Shown piece after piece: positions 31,822 through 43,770 of a stretch of DNA of 64,000 bases. The position numbers and the translations under genes were made by a program. How positions within the stretch are numbered: the first letter of the stretch is position 1; every line of letters begins with the position of its first letter. The stretch comes from Methylobacterium ajmalii (GTDB lineage Bacteria > Pseudomonadota > Alphaproteobacteria > Rhizobiales > Beijerinckiaceae). Location: contig NZ_JACWCT010000044.1 in assembly GCF_016613415.1 (NCBI RefSeq), positions 1 to 64,000 on the forward strand, read 5' to 3'. The notes under the pieces are model-generated. The model was not told where the DNA came from. It saw nothing but the letters and a program-made list of their open reading frames with translations, and searched no databases.

Positions 31822-33180
31822 TTACGCGGAGTGCAGGAAGGCGGCGAGGCGCGAGACTTCCGCCAGCGCCCGGTCGGCGGTGCGGGCCCCGGCCCGGATG
31901 GCGGGGGTGAGGTCGAAGGCGGGCTCGACGTCGGCGCCCGCCGCCTCGGGCCGGGCGCGCAGCACCTCCCGGAGCGGGCCTTGCCCGTCGCGGACCGCGC
32001 CGGCGGCATCCTCGACCAGGGCATGGGCGGCCTTGGCGCCGATCACGGGCGCCAGCCGGCTCGCTGCGGCGTCGGCGAAGAGGAGGCCCTGCGTCACGTC
32101 GAGGTTGCGACGCATCCGCCCAGGGTCGGGGACGAGCCCCTGGGCGAGGCCGCGGGCCTCGCGCAGCGCTCCCGAGGCGAGGCCGAACAGGGTCGGCAGG
32201 GCGTGCCACTCGGCGTGCCAGGCGCCGGCCGGCCGCTCGTGGGCCGCCGCCATCCCGTCGATCAGCGTCAGGCTCGTCCCCTTGGCGGCGCCGAAGGCGG
32301 AGAGGATCACCGTCGAGGAGACGGGATTGCGCTTGTGCGGCATCGCCGAGGAGCCGCCGCGGCCCGGCACGTAGGGCTCGGCGACCTCGCCGACCTCGGT
32401 GGTGGCGAGATGCGCGACATCGGTGGCGAACTTGGCGAGCGCGCCCATCAGCAGGGCGAGCCACGAGCCGGTCTCGGCGATGCGGGCGCGGCGCGTGTGC
32501 CAGGGCGCGAGGTCCGGATGCAGGCCGAGCGCGGCGGCGAAGCCGTCACCGACGGCCTCGGCCTTCTCGCCGAGGCCGGCGAGCGTGCCCACGGGGCCGC
32601 CGAGCGAGGCGGTGAGGACCCGGTCGCGCAGGGCCGGCAGCAGGGCCGCCACCTCGGCGATGCCGAGCGCCCAGATCGCCGCCTTGAACCCGAAGGTGAC
32701 CGGGGCCGCATGCTGGCCGTAGGTGCGCCCGACGCACGGGGTCTCGCGGTGCTGGCGCGCCAGGGCGGACAGGCCGTCGAGGATCGCCTTCAGGTCCGCC
32801 GCGACGAGGTCGAAGGCGTCGCGGACCTGGAGCACCAGGGCGGTGTCGGCGATGTCCTGGGTGGTGGTGGCCTTGTGGAAGGCGGGCTCGAGCTCGGGCG
32901 GCAGGGCGCCCTGCACCGCCTTGACGAACGGGATCACCGGCACGCCGGACACGGCGGTGCGCCGCCCGAGAGCGGCGGGATCGAGCGCCGCCGCGCCGAT
33001 CGCCTCGATGGCGGGGCTGAGGGACGCCGGCACGAGGCCGGCCTCGGCTTGCGCCCGCGCGAGGGCCGCCTCGGCCCGCAGCATCGCCGCCACCCGGGCC
33101 TCGTCGGCGAAGACGGCGCGCATGGCGTCCGTGGCGAAGAGGGGCCCGAGCAGGGCGGAGTCGAGGGCCGAGAGCGTCAT
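31822..33180 (-). CDS. pcaB: 3-carboxy-cis,cis-muconate cycloisomerase
   Basis: Enzyme of 452 residues of the fumarase/aspartase superfamily. The signature GRGGSSAMPHKRNPVSS near residue 275 carries the catalytic Ser loop. TYGQHAAPVTFGFK near 155 holds further active-site residues. It cyclises 3-carboxy-cis,cis-muconate to 4-carboxymuconolactone. It starts 4 bases after the BKACE gene and continues to pcaDC, so the three are one transcript. Confidence 0.93.
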   Translation of the reverse strand: MTLSALDSALLGPLFATDAMRAVFADEARVAAMLRAEAALARAQAEAGLVPASLSPAIEAIGAAALDPAALGRRTAVSGVPVIPFVKAVQGALPPELEPAFHKATTTQDIADTALVLQVRDAFDLVAADLKAILDGLSALARQHRETPCVGRTYGQHAAPVTFGFKAAIWALGIAEVAALLPALRDRVLTASLGGPVGTLAGLGEKAEAVGDGFAAALGLHPDLAPWHTRRARIAETGSWLALLMGALAKFATDVAHLATTEVGEVAEPYVPGRGGSSAMPHKRNPVSSTVILSAFGAAKGTSLTLIDGMAAAHERPAGAWHAEWHALPTLFGLASGALREARGLAQGLVPDPGRMRRNLDVTQGLLFADAAASRLAPVIGAKAAHALVEDAAGAVRDGQGPLREVLRARPEAAGADVEPAFDLTPAIRAGARTADRALAEVSRLAAFLHSA

Positions 33181-33184
33181 CGGA

Positions 33185-34018
33185 TCAGGCCACGGGCTTC
33201 AGGTGGAGCTGGGCGCGGGCCTCCGCCGCGGTCGCGACCTTGCGGTTGTGGCGCGTCACCATCTCGGCGGCGAGCGACACCAGTTCGGCGTTGCTCGCGG
33301 CGAGCCGGTCCTTGGTCACCCGGATATTGTCCTCGAGGCCCGTGCGCACGGCGTCGGCCCCGCGGGCGAGCGCCCAGCCCATGACGCGGGCCTGCTCGCG
33401 GCCGATGCCGGCGGCGGTCCAGGTCGCGCCCGGGATCACCCGGCGGGTCTCGGCGAGCAGGATGTCGAGCAGGTGCTCGTCGGCCGGCATCGCGTTCTTC
33501 ACGCCCATCACGAACTGGACGTGCGGATGGGCGTCCATCAGCCCCTCCTCGATCAGCCGCTTGGCGCCGTGGATGTGGGAGAGGTCGAAGATCTCGATCT
33601 CGGGCCGGATGCCGTTCTCGCGCATCGTGCCGGCGAGGTTGTCGACGAGCGTCGCGTGGTTCTCGTAGACGATGCTCGGGAAGTTGACCGAGCCGGTCGA
33701 GAGCGAGGCCATGTCGGGCCGGTGGACCAGCGAGAGGCCGCGCGCGCTCGGATCGCGGCCGCGGCCGCCGGTCGAGAACTGCACGATCATGCCGGGGCAG
33801 TGCTTGCGCACGCCCTCCTGCACCGCCGCGAACTTGTCGGGGTCGGAGGAGGGGGACTCGTCGTCGTTGCGGACGTGGATGTGGACGAGGGTGGCGCCGG
33901 CCTCGAAGGCTGCGTGCGTGGATTCGACCTGCTCGGCGACGGTGGTGGGCACCGCCGGGTTGTCCTTCTTGCGCGGGACCGAGCCGGTGATCGCGACGGC
34001 GATGACGACGGGGTTCAT
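33185..34018 (-). CDS. BKACE-family beta-keto acid cleavage enzyme (DUF849)
   Basis: Protein of 277 residues with a TIM-barrel Zn fold. The Zn ligands are in LVHIHVRND near residue 46 (two His). GSVNFPSIVYEN, IEIFDLSHIHGAKRL and MGVKNAMPADEHLLDIL are family blocks. BKACE enzymes react a beta-keto acid with acetyl-CoA to give acetoacetate and a new CoA ester. In the pca operon the natural substrate would be 3-oxoadipate, giving succinyl-CoA and acetoacetate. That would replace the PcaIJ transferase and PcaF thiolase, which are not seen here. Substrate is inferred from context. AGGAG precedes the ATG. Confidence 0.88.
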   Translation of the reverse strand: MNPVVIAVAITGSVPRKKDNPAVPTTVAEQVESTHAAFEAGATLVHIHVRNDDESPSSDPDKFAAVQEGVRKHCPGMIVQFSTGGRGRDPSARGLSLVHRPDMASLSTGSVNFPSIVYENHATLVDNLAGTMRENGIRPEIEIFDLSHIHGAKRLIEEGLMDAHPHVQFVMGVKNAMPADEHLLDILLAETRRVIPGATWTAAGIGREQARVMGWALARGADAVRTGLEDNIRVTKDRLAASNAELVSLAAEMVTRHNRKVATAAEARAQLHLKPVA

Positions 34019-34105
34019 GGGGGGCTCCTGGGGTTATTTTTGGCTCTGTCGCCACGATGAGACGTGAGGACGCGACCGAGTGATGGTCTTCCGCTCCTTC
34101 CCACC

Positions 34106-34275
34106 TGCAACCTCATCCTGAGGTATTGGCGATCTTCGATCGCTGGCGATCACAGATCGCACGCGATCGAAGATCGACTGACCTCGAAGGAGGGTTCCAG
34201 AAATCTTAGTCATCTCTGGAGCCCTCCTTCGAGGCCACTATGCGGCACCTCAGGATGAGGTCGTGGGTGGGATGA
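34106..34275. repeat. 170-bp imperfect palindromic element inside the pca operon
   Basis: Outer arms ACCTCATCCTGAGGT (34110-34124) and ACCTCAGGATGAGGT (34247-34261) face each other. Inner arms ACCTCGAAGGAGGGTTCCAG (34181-34200) and CTGGAGCCCTCCTTCGAGG (34216-34234) do the same. The left half also holds the perfect 14-bp pair CGATCTTCGATCGC / GCGATCGAAGATCG (34130-34143 and 34163-34176). The element lies between pcaG and the BKACE gene. A decayed relative is at 6740-6913. I recall closely similar strings as repeats in Methylobacterium genomes; it is probably a mobile non-coding element or REP-like unit. Confidence 0.75.
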
Positions 34276-34306
34276 GGAGTCGTGTGTCAGGCGGATGGGG
34301 CGAAGC

Positions 34307-34942
34307 TCACACGTCGAAGAACACGGTCTCGTTCGGCCCCTGCAGGTAGATGTCGAAGACGTAGACGGTCGTCCCATCCCGCTCCTCGCGCTTCGCCAGC
34401 AGGCTGTCGCGCAACGGTCCGCGCTCGACGAGGTTCAGCACCGGGTCGGCGGCGTTGGCCTCGACCTCGTCGGCGAAGTAGAGCCGGGTCTGGAGGCCGA
34501 TATTGATGCCGCGGGCGGCGATCCAGAGGTTGACGTGCGGTGCCATCGGGCGGTGGCCCTTGCGGCCCTCGACCGGGCCGGGCTTCACCGTCTCGAAGAA
34601 CCACAATCCGGTGTCGAAGTCCGAGCCGGTGCGGCCCCAGCCGCGAAACGTCTCGTCGAGGGGCTTGCCCTCCTGGCGGTCGGCCGGGTGGTTGTAGCGG
34701 CCCGCGGAATTGGCCTGCCAGATCTCCAGGAAGGCGTCGCGCACCAGGGAGCCGGCGCCGTCGAAGACTCGCCCCTCGATCCGGATGCGCTCGCCCTTGG
34801 TCTCGGGCCCGGCGAGCACGTTGGTGAAATTGGTCTCGAAGATGTCGAACCCGGCCTGGTGCGGGATCAGCCCGATATGGACGTAGGGACCCGCGGTCTG
34901 GGACGGCGTCTCCTGGAGACGAACGGGAAGCGGCTGGACCAT
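34307..34942 (-). CDS. pcaG: Protocatechuate 3,4-dioxygenase alpha subunit
   Basis: Subunit of 211 residues of the Fe(III) intradiol dioxygenase that opens protocatechuate to 3-carboxy-cis,cis-muconate. Motifs are ETPSQTAGPYVHIGL, IRIEGRVFDGAG, FLEIWQANSAGRYNHP and PHVNLWIAARGINIGLQTRLYF. The alpha chain lacks the iron ligands, which are in PcaH. ATG 34942 is chosen because it has GAGGGGAAC upstream; a TTG 18 bases earlier is less likely. It is 21 bases after pcaH. Confidence 0.94.
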   Translation of the reverse strand: MVQPLPVRLQETPSQTAGPYVHIGLIPHQAGFDIFETNFTNVLAGPETKGERIRIEGRVFDGAGSLVRDAFLEIWQANSAGRYNHPADRQEGKPLDETFRGWGRTGSDFDTGLWFFETVKPGPVEGRKGHRPMAPHVNLWIAARGINIGLQTRLYFADEVEANAADPVLNLVERGPLRDSLLAKREERDGTTVYVFDIYLQGPNETVFFDV

Positions 34943-34963
34943 CGGTTCAGTTCCCCTCAACTC

Positions 34964-35692
34964 TCAATTTCCCTGGAGCTTGTTCTCGAACAGCGTCTGC
35001 TGGCGGCCGCGCAGCACGATGTCGAACTTGTAGGCGAGCATGTCGAGCGGCACCGCGGCGCCGAGGTCGAGGGGGGCGATCAAGCGCTCGGCGGCCGAGC
35101 GGTCGGGGATGCCGAGCACCATCGGGTCGCGCCAGATCAGCGGGTCGCCCTCGAAGTACATCTGGGTGATGAGGCGCTGGGCGAAGCCGGAGCCGAACAC
35201 CGAGAAGTGGATGTGCGCCGGGCGCCAGGAATTGAGGTTGTTGCGCCAGGGATAGGGCCCGGGCTTGATCGTGCGGAAGTAGTAGAAGCCGTTCTCGTCG
35301 GTGATCGTCCGGCCGCAGCCGCCGAAGTTCGGGTCGATCGGGGCGAGGTAGCGGTCGTTGCGGTGGCGGTAGCGCCCACCCGCATTGGCCTGCCAGAACT
35401 CGACCAGGGTGTGGGGGATGCCCCGGCCGTTCTCGTCGCGGACGTGGCCGTGGACGAAGATCCGCTCGCCGATCGGCTCGCCCTCGCGGGCATAGTTGAG
35501 GATCAGGTCGTTATCGAGCGCGCCGAGCTCCGAATGCCCGAAGGCCGGGCCGGTCACCTCCGACAGGGAGGATTGCAGCGAGATCATCGCCCGGCGCGGC
35601 GAGCGCAGCACGCTGGTCTTGTAGTCCGGCGTGAAGGCCGGCGGGTGGATCGAGCGGTCCCTCTGCAGGAACTCGCTGTCGGCGTGGGTCAT
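34964..35692 (-). CDS. pcaH: Protocatechuate 3,4-dioxygenase beta subunit
   Basis: Subunit of 242 residues carrying the non-haem Fe(III). The four ligands are visible: Tyr in [10 protein letters not shown] (near residue 104), Tyr in PGPYPWRNN (near 146), and the two His of [11 protein letters not shown] (near 158). PcaHG cleaves protocatechuate between its two hydroxyl groups. AGGAGGAAGCG precedes the ATG at 35692. It is the first gene of the operon, and the IclR regulator gene lies upstream on the same strand, 137 bases away. Confidence 0.95.
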   Translation of the reverse strand: MTHADSEFLQRDRSIHPPAFTPDYKTSVLRSPRRAMISLQSSLSEVTGPAFGHSELGALDNDLILNYAREGEPIGERIFVHGHVRDENGRGIPHTLVEFWQANAGGRYRHRNDRYLAPIDPNFGGCGRTITDENGFYYFRTIKPGPYPWRNNLNSWRPAHIHFSVFGSGFAQRLITQMYFEGDPLIWRDPMVLGIPDRSAAERLIAPLDLGAAVPLDMLAYKFDIVLRGRQQTLFENKLQGN

Positions 35693-35829
35693 CGCTTCCT
35701 CCTGGGGGCCTTCCGGGGCCCGTGACGGGTCGTGCGAGGGGAAGAACCCCCGGTGGCTCTTGGCGGCCCGGTCGTTCGACGCGCCCGCGGGACTTACCAC
35801 CGTCCCGGGGCCCGAGCCATTTCAGGGCG

Positions 35830-36642
35830 TCATCCGGACGCGACGGGGGCCCGGCCGCCGAGCGCCCCGAGATACTCGGAGAAGGCGCCGACCGAGGAGA
35901 GGTCGGCGGCAGCGGCGAGCAGATCCGGCGCGATGGCGTCGCGCTGCGCCTCAGTCAGGCGCAGGCTCGGGCCGGCGACGCTGAGGTTGCCGATGGCGCG
36001 CCCGGTCTGCGGATGCACGATGTTGGCCGCCATCGCGGCGGCGCCCGGCGTGTTGGTGTCCCGCACCCAGGCGTAACCCCGGGCGCGGGCCTCGTTGACC
36101 AGGGCCATGAGCGCCGCGACCGTGCGCGGCGCGTTGGGGCCGAACTCCTCGGGGGTGCCGAGGCCCTGGCGCATCACGAGGCCGAGCGCCTCCTCGTCGG
36201 TCAGGCTCGCGAGCCAGGCGATGCCGGTCGAGCTGGTCGAGAGCCGCGCCTCGGTGCCCATGTCGCCGTCGTAGCGCAGGCCGGTGCGGGCGCCTTGCGC
36301 CTTCGCCACCCAGACGAGGCGCGGGTAGTCGACCACCGCGAGCCGCGCCAGCTCGCCGCTGACATCCGCCAGCCGGTCGAGTACCGACTGGGCGATGTCG
36401 ACGACGCCGGTGCGCGAGAGGTGCTTGAGGCCGAGCGTGGCGAACTTGGTGGTCAGCAGGTAGCGCCCGGTCTCGCCGTCCTGCACCACGTAAGAATGCT
36501 CGGCGAGCTCGGCCAGCAGCCGGTGGGCGCCGCTCTTGGGGATATCCAGCGTCTCGGCGATGGTCTGGAGGGGCAACCCGCGCGGATGGTTCGCGAGGAG
36601 CTCCACCAGGTCCAGGGCGCGCCGCAGCAGGGAGCCGGCCAT
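35830..36642 (-). CDS. IclR-family transcriptional regulator of the pca cluster
   Basis: Protein of 270 residues. The N-terminal winged helix (RALDLVELLANHPRGLPLQTIAETLDIPKSGAHRLLAEL) spans residues 8-60, and the C-terminal IclR ligand domain reaches about residue 255. IclR-type proteins (PcaU, PcaR, PobR) commonly regulate protocatechuate catabolism and respond to protocatechuate or 3-oxoadipate. Here the gene is next to pcaH and divergent from a DMT transporter gene. Two direct repeats in the spacer (36673-36712) are likely operators. Activator or repressor role is not decided by sequence. Confidence 0.88.
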   Translation of the reverse strand: MAGSLLRRALDLVELLANHPRGLPLQTIAETLDIPKSGAHRLLAELAEHSYVVQDGETGRYLLTTKFATLGLKHLSRTGVVDIAQSVLDRLADVSGELARLAVVDYPRLVWVAKAQGARTGLRYDGDMGTEARLSTSSTGIAWLASLTDEEALGLVMRQGLGTPEEFGPNAPRTVAALMALVNEARARGYAWVRDTNTPGAAAMAANIVHPQTGRAIGNLSVAGPSLRLTEAQRDAIAPDLLAAAADLSSVGAFSEYLGALGGRAPVASG

Positions 36643-36672
36643 CTCTCGTGCTCGAATTCCGCGCTCTCAAAT

Positions 36673-36712
36673 ATGGAACGCGGTTCTGGATTTGAATGGA
36701 GTTCCGTTCTAA
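36673..36712. promoter_or_regulatory. Probable IclR operator direct repeats between iclR-type and DMT genes
   Basis: Two 17-base boxes, ATGGAACGCGGTTCTGG (36673-36689) and ATGGAGTTCCGTTCTAA (36696-36712), share ATGGA-N5-GTTCT with the same orientation and start 23 bases apart, about two helical turns. The first also has a palindromic core GAAC-CGC-GTTC. They sit between divergent genes, 31 and 32 bases from the starts. IclR is the likely binder; this is inference. Confidence 0.55.
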
Positions 36713-36743
36713 GTCAAGGGAGCGAACGAGAGAGGAAGCGGGC

Positions 36744-37646
36744 ATGCGCGGCACGGGCCAGCACGAGACCCTGACCGGCATCGCCCTGATGGTGAGCGCG
36801 GTGGCGGGCTTTGCCAGCATCGACGCCTCGGCGAAGTTCCTCAGCGGGACGATGAGCCCGATGCTGATCGTGGCCCTGCGCTACCTCGTCAGCTTCGTCA
36901 TCGTGGCGGGCTTCCTCGCCGGGCGGCGCGACATCGTCGGGCTGATGCGCACGCGCCGGCCGGGCCTGCAGGTGCTGCGCTCGCTGTGCCTGGTGACCGC
37001 CACGATGTGCTCGTTCGTTGCCCTGCGCTACCTGCCGCTGGCGCAGGTCACCTCGATCACCTTCGCGTCGCCCCTCGTCGTGGCGCTGATCGCCGGGCCG
37101 CTGCTCGGCGAGCGGATCGGCTGGCGCCGGGTGGCGGCGGTGCTGGTCGGATTCTCCGGGGTCCTGGTGGTGAGCCGGCCGGGGCTCTCGGGGATGCACC
37201 CGGCGGCTTTGCTCGCGGTCGTCACCGCGCTCGTCAACGGGGTCTACATCGTGGTGACGCGGATGCTCGCCGCGTACGACCCGCCCGAGACCACGATGTT
37301 CTATACCGGCCTCGTCGGCTCGGTGCTGACCGCGCCGGCCCTGCCGTTCCTGTGGCAGACCCCGACCGAGGCCTCGACCTGGATCGGCATCGCCTCCGTC
37401 GGCTTCTTCGGGGCGCTGGGGCACTGGCTGCTGATCCTGGCGCACCGTCGGGCCCCAGCCTCGACGCTGGCGCCCTTCGCCTACGCCCACCTGCTCTGGG
37501 CGGTGCTCCTCGGCATCCTGGTCTTCGGCCATCTGCCCGATCACTGGACGGTGATCGGCGGCGCGGTGGTGGCGGCCTCCGGGCTGTACCTGCTCTATCA
37601 CGAGCGCCCGCGGGTCGTGCCGCCGGGGGAGGAAGGGGCGGTGTAG
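36744..37646 (+). CDS. DMT-superfamily (EamA) transporter
   Basis: Inner-membrane protein of 300 residues with ten helices in two EamA repeats (residues about 10-140 and 155-285). The repeat ends YLPLAQVTSITFASPLVVALIAGPLLGERIGWRR and APASTLAPFAYAHLLWAVLLG are typical. It may export or import a metabolite; the shared regulatory region with the IclR regulator suggests an aromatic acid or pathway product. ATG 36744 (AGGA nearby) is used rather than ATG 36696, which would overlap the operator boxes and add 16 polar residues. Confidence 0.85.
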   Translation: MRGTGQHETLTGIALMVSAVAGFASIDASAKFLSGTMSPMLIVALRYLVSFVIVAGFLAGRRDIVGLMRTRRPGLQVLRSLCLVTATMCSFVALRYLPLAQVTSITFASPLVVALIAGPLLGERIGWRRVAAVLVGFSGVLVVSRPGLSGMHPAALLAVVTALVNGVYIVVTRMLAAYDPPETTMFYTGLVGSVLTAPALPFLWQTPTEASTWIGIASVGFFGALGHWLLILAHRRAPASTLAPFAYAHLLWAVLLGILVFGHLPDHWTVIGGAVVAASGLYLLYHERPRVVPPGEEGAV

Positions 37647-37681
37647 CACCGCCGCTCCCTCCCCCGCGCAAGGGGAGGGGT
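37638..37681. terminator. Hairpins between convergent DMT and pgm genes
   Basis: A 7-bp stem GGCGGTG / CACCGCC whose loop is the TAG stop codon of the DMT gene is followed by an 8-bp stem CCCTCCCC / GGGGAGGG (37658-37665 and 37673-37680) with a 7-base loop. No T run. It is placed to serve both genes. Confidence 0.5.
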
Positions 37682-37691
37682 CGGGCCCGCC

Positions 37692-41790
<4,099 letters not shown>

Positions 41791-41796
41791 AACGGG

Positions 41797-41830
41797 CGTC
41801 TCTCTAGGGAGATCTATGTCGCGAGAGACG
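41797..41830 (-). promoter_or_regulatory. Inverted repeat in the 5' leader of the second MHYT gene
   Basis: Perfect 8-bp inverted repeat CGTCTCTC / GAGAGACG (41797-41804 and 41823-41830) with an 18-base loop. On the mRNA the 3' arm GAGAGACG is the likely ribosome binding site, six bases before the GTG. It could be a control point for translation, or an operator. Confidence 0.35.
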
Positions 41831-42061
41831 TACGCCTCCGTTGATGAACTTACAGTCGGCCATTTGGTCGTTCGGCCTGATTCTCGGGCGTGTAGTGAAT
41901 GCAGACCTAATGGGCTCGATCAATCCCGGGGCGAGCGGATCGCGGCCGTCTGCGTCGGGATGGGGCGACCGTCCCGGCGGGGTATCCGCTCGGTAGGGGG
42001 CACCACTTGGCGGCACGGGCCCCCGCCCGATATCCCGCGCCGAACACGACGGATGAGAGCG

Positions 42062-42595
42062 ATGCAGAACGACGAGCCCGGCGCCCCGGCGCGCCCGACC
42101 CTGGACGAGGACACGATCGCCTTCGCGGGCCGGGTCTTCGGCTATGCGCGCCTCGGTCACCACGCGGAGCTGGGCGAGCTTCTCGGCATGGGGATGCCGC
42201 CGAACCTGCGCAACGACAAGGGCGACACGCTCCTGATGCTCGCGGCCTATCACGGCCATGTCGAGACCGTCGGCGTGCTGATGGCGCACGCGGCCGATCC
42301 GGAGATCGCCAACGACCGCGGTCAGACCCCGCTCGCCGCGGCGGCGTTCAAGGGCGCGCTGCCGGTGGTGCTCGCGCTCCTCGACGGGGGGGCGGCGGTC
42401 GACGGGGCCGGGCCGGACGGGCGCACCGCCCTGATGGTCGCGGCGATGTTCAACCGGGTCGAGATGGTGGAGACCCTGCTCGCCCGCGGCGCCGACCCGG
42501 CCCGCCGCGACGCCGGCGGCCTCACCGCCGAGGCCGCGGCCCGCGCGATGAGCGCTCCCGACACGCCGGAGGTGCTGGCCCGCGCGGCGCGCTAG
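42062..42595 (+). CDS. Ankyrin-repeat protein
   Basis: Cytosolic protein of 177 residues with four or so ankyrin repeats from about residue 28: NDKGDTLLMLAAYHGHVETVGVLMAHAADPEIAN, DRGQTPLAAAAFKGALPVVLALLDGGAAVDGA and GPDGRTALMVAAMFNRVEMVETLLARGADP. Such repeats bind other proteins; partner unknown. ATG 42062 gives MQNDEPG; ATG 42053 would add three residues. Its stop TAG lies at the very border of an interspersed repeat (42592-42697) that also supplies the stop of the convergent gene. Confidence 0.87.
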   Translation: MQNDEPGAPARPTLDEDTIAFAGRVFGYARLGHHAELGELLGMGMPPNLRNDKGDTLLMLAAYHGHVETVGVLMAHAADPEIANDRGQTPLAAAAFKGALPVVLALLDGGAAVDGAGPDGRTALMVAAMFNRVEMVETLLARGADPARRDAGGLTAEAAARAMSAPDTPEVLARAAR

Positions 42596-42697
42596 AGCAT
42601 TCTTCGGCGACGCGAATGCCGGTTCGTCGCAGACAATGAGGCAGAATCAAAGACCTGGAGAGCTTCGCGATTGCAGCGCGATCGTGAGGCTCTCTAG
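42592..42697. repeat. Interspersed repeat, copy 2, supplying stop codons to two convergent genes
   Basis: Bases 42597-42695 are a reverse-oriented, diverged copy of the 99-bp repeat at 6544-6642, with shared strings such as TCACGATCGCG, GCAATCGCGA and GACGAACCGG. The element is framed by CTAG on both sides (42592-42595 and 42694-42697). The left CTAG holds the TAG stop of the ankyrin gene and the right one the TAG stop of the flippase gene on the other strand. In copy 1 the repeat also abuts a TAG stop. Confidence 0.75.
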
Positions 42698-43770
42698 ATC
42701 GCGGGTGGGGCGGCGGGCGGGACCATCAGCCCGCGCCGGGCCTCGATCATCTGCCAGGCCAGGAGCGCCGGCAGGCCCAGCACGACGTCGGGCACGCGCT
42801 TGACCAGGGACAGGGCGAGCGCCGTGTGGGGATCGATGCCGAACAGGCTGCCGAGGAGCACGAAGCCGCCCTCCTGGACGCCGAGCCCGCTCGGAACCGG
42901 GAAGGCGGCCGACTTGATCGCCTGGCTCAGGGATTCGAGGACCACCGCCTCGGCGAACGTCACGCCCTCGATGCCGATGCAGCGCAGCGCGATCCAGATC
43001 TCGAGGGCGCCCAGGAACCAGGCCGCGAGGTGGAGGAGGAAGCCCTCCGCCAGCGGCAGCCCGCGCCGACGGTCCCAGACCGCGTCGAGCGCCGCCTGGA
43101 CGCCGCCGCCGACCGGCGCCGCCCCGCCCTCGGCCGCGAATCGGCGGGCGAGCGCGCTCACCCGGCGCTCGACGAAGGCGGCGCCGCCGTAGCGCTGCAC
43201 GGCGAAGAACGCGGCCAGCACGACGCCGCTGAGCGCCAGGCCCTTGGCGCACCAGGCCGCGAGGGTGGCCGCCTGCTCGCCCTCGAGCCGCGAGAGCAGG
43301 ACGACGCCGGTCAGGGCGAACAGCGCCTGGGTGACGACCTGGAAGAACATGTCGACCAGGATGCCGGCGGCGCTCGCCGCGCCCGTGACGCCCCAGAAGG
43401 TGAGGAGACGCGCGCCCAGCACCTCGCCGCCGACCGAGGCGACGGGCAAGAGCACGTTGACGCCCTCGCGCACGAAGCGCAGCAGCACGAACGGGCCGGA
43501 GGCGAGCCCGACGAGGCCGGAGAGCACCCGGGCCCAGGCGATACCGCAGAGCCCGACGATCACGACCCGCACCAGCACCACCGCTACGATGCCGAGCACG
43601 CCGACGCGCCCGAAGGCGTCCGCCACCGCCCCGACGTCGTTGGCGGCGACGAGCCACAGCGCCAGGACCACGCCGACCGCGGCGCCGAGGAGCGGCACCC
43701 GCCGCAGCAGGCGCCGGCCGAGGCTCGGGCGACGGGCCTCGGGGTGCGGGACCGCGTCGCCCGCCGTCAT
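42694..43770 (-). CDS. UPF0104 / flippase-like lysylphosphatidylglycerol synthase TM-domain protein
   Basis: Membrane protein of 358 residues with about eight helices. The family block LRFVREGVNVLLPVASVGGEVLGARLLTFWGVTGAASAAGILVD (about residues 100-145) and the C-terminal PVPSGLGVQEGGFVLLGSLFGIDPHTALALSLVKR match the LPG synthase TM domain (PF03706). HpnL of hopanoid biosynthesis belongs to the same group and this protein may be that one, but no hpn genes are visible, so I do not assign it. It overlaps the upstream 2Fe-2S-type gene by four bases (ATGA). Confidence 0.83.
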   Translation of the reverse strand: MTAGDAVPHPEARRPSLGRRLLRRVPLLGAAVGVVLALWLVAANDVGAVADAFGRVGVLGIVAVVLVRVVIVGLCGIAWARVLSGLVGLASGPFVLLRFVREGVNVLLPVASVGGEVLGARLLTFWGVTGAASAAGILVDMFFQVVTQALFALTGVVLLSRLEGEQAATLAAWCAKGLALSGVVLAAFFAVQRYGGAAFVERRVSALARRFAAEGGAAPVGGGVQAALDAVWDRRRGLPLAEGFLLHLAAWFLGALEIWIALRCIGIEGVTFAEAVVLESLSQAIKSAAFPVPSGLGVQEGGFVLLGSLFGIDPHTALALSLVKRVPDVVLGLPALLAWQMIEARRGLMVPPAAPPAI

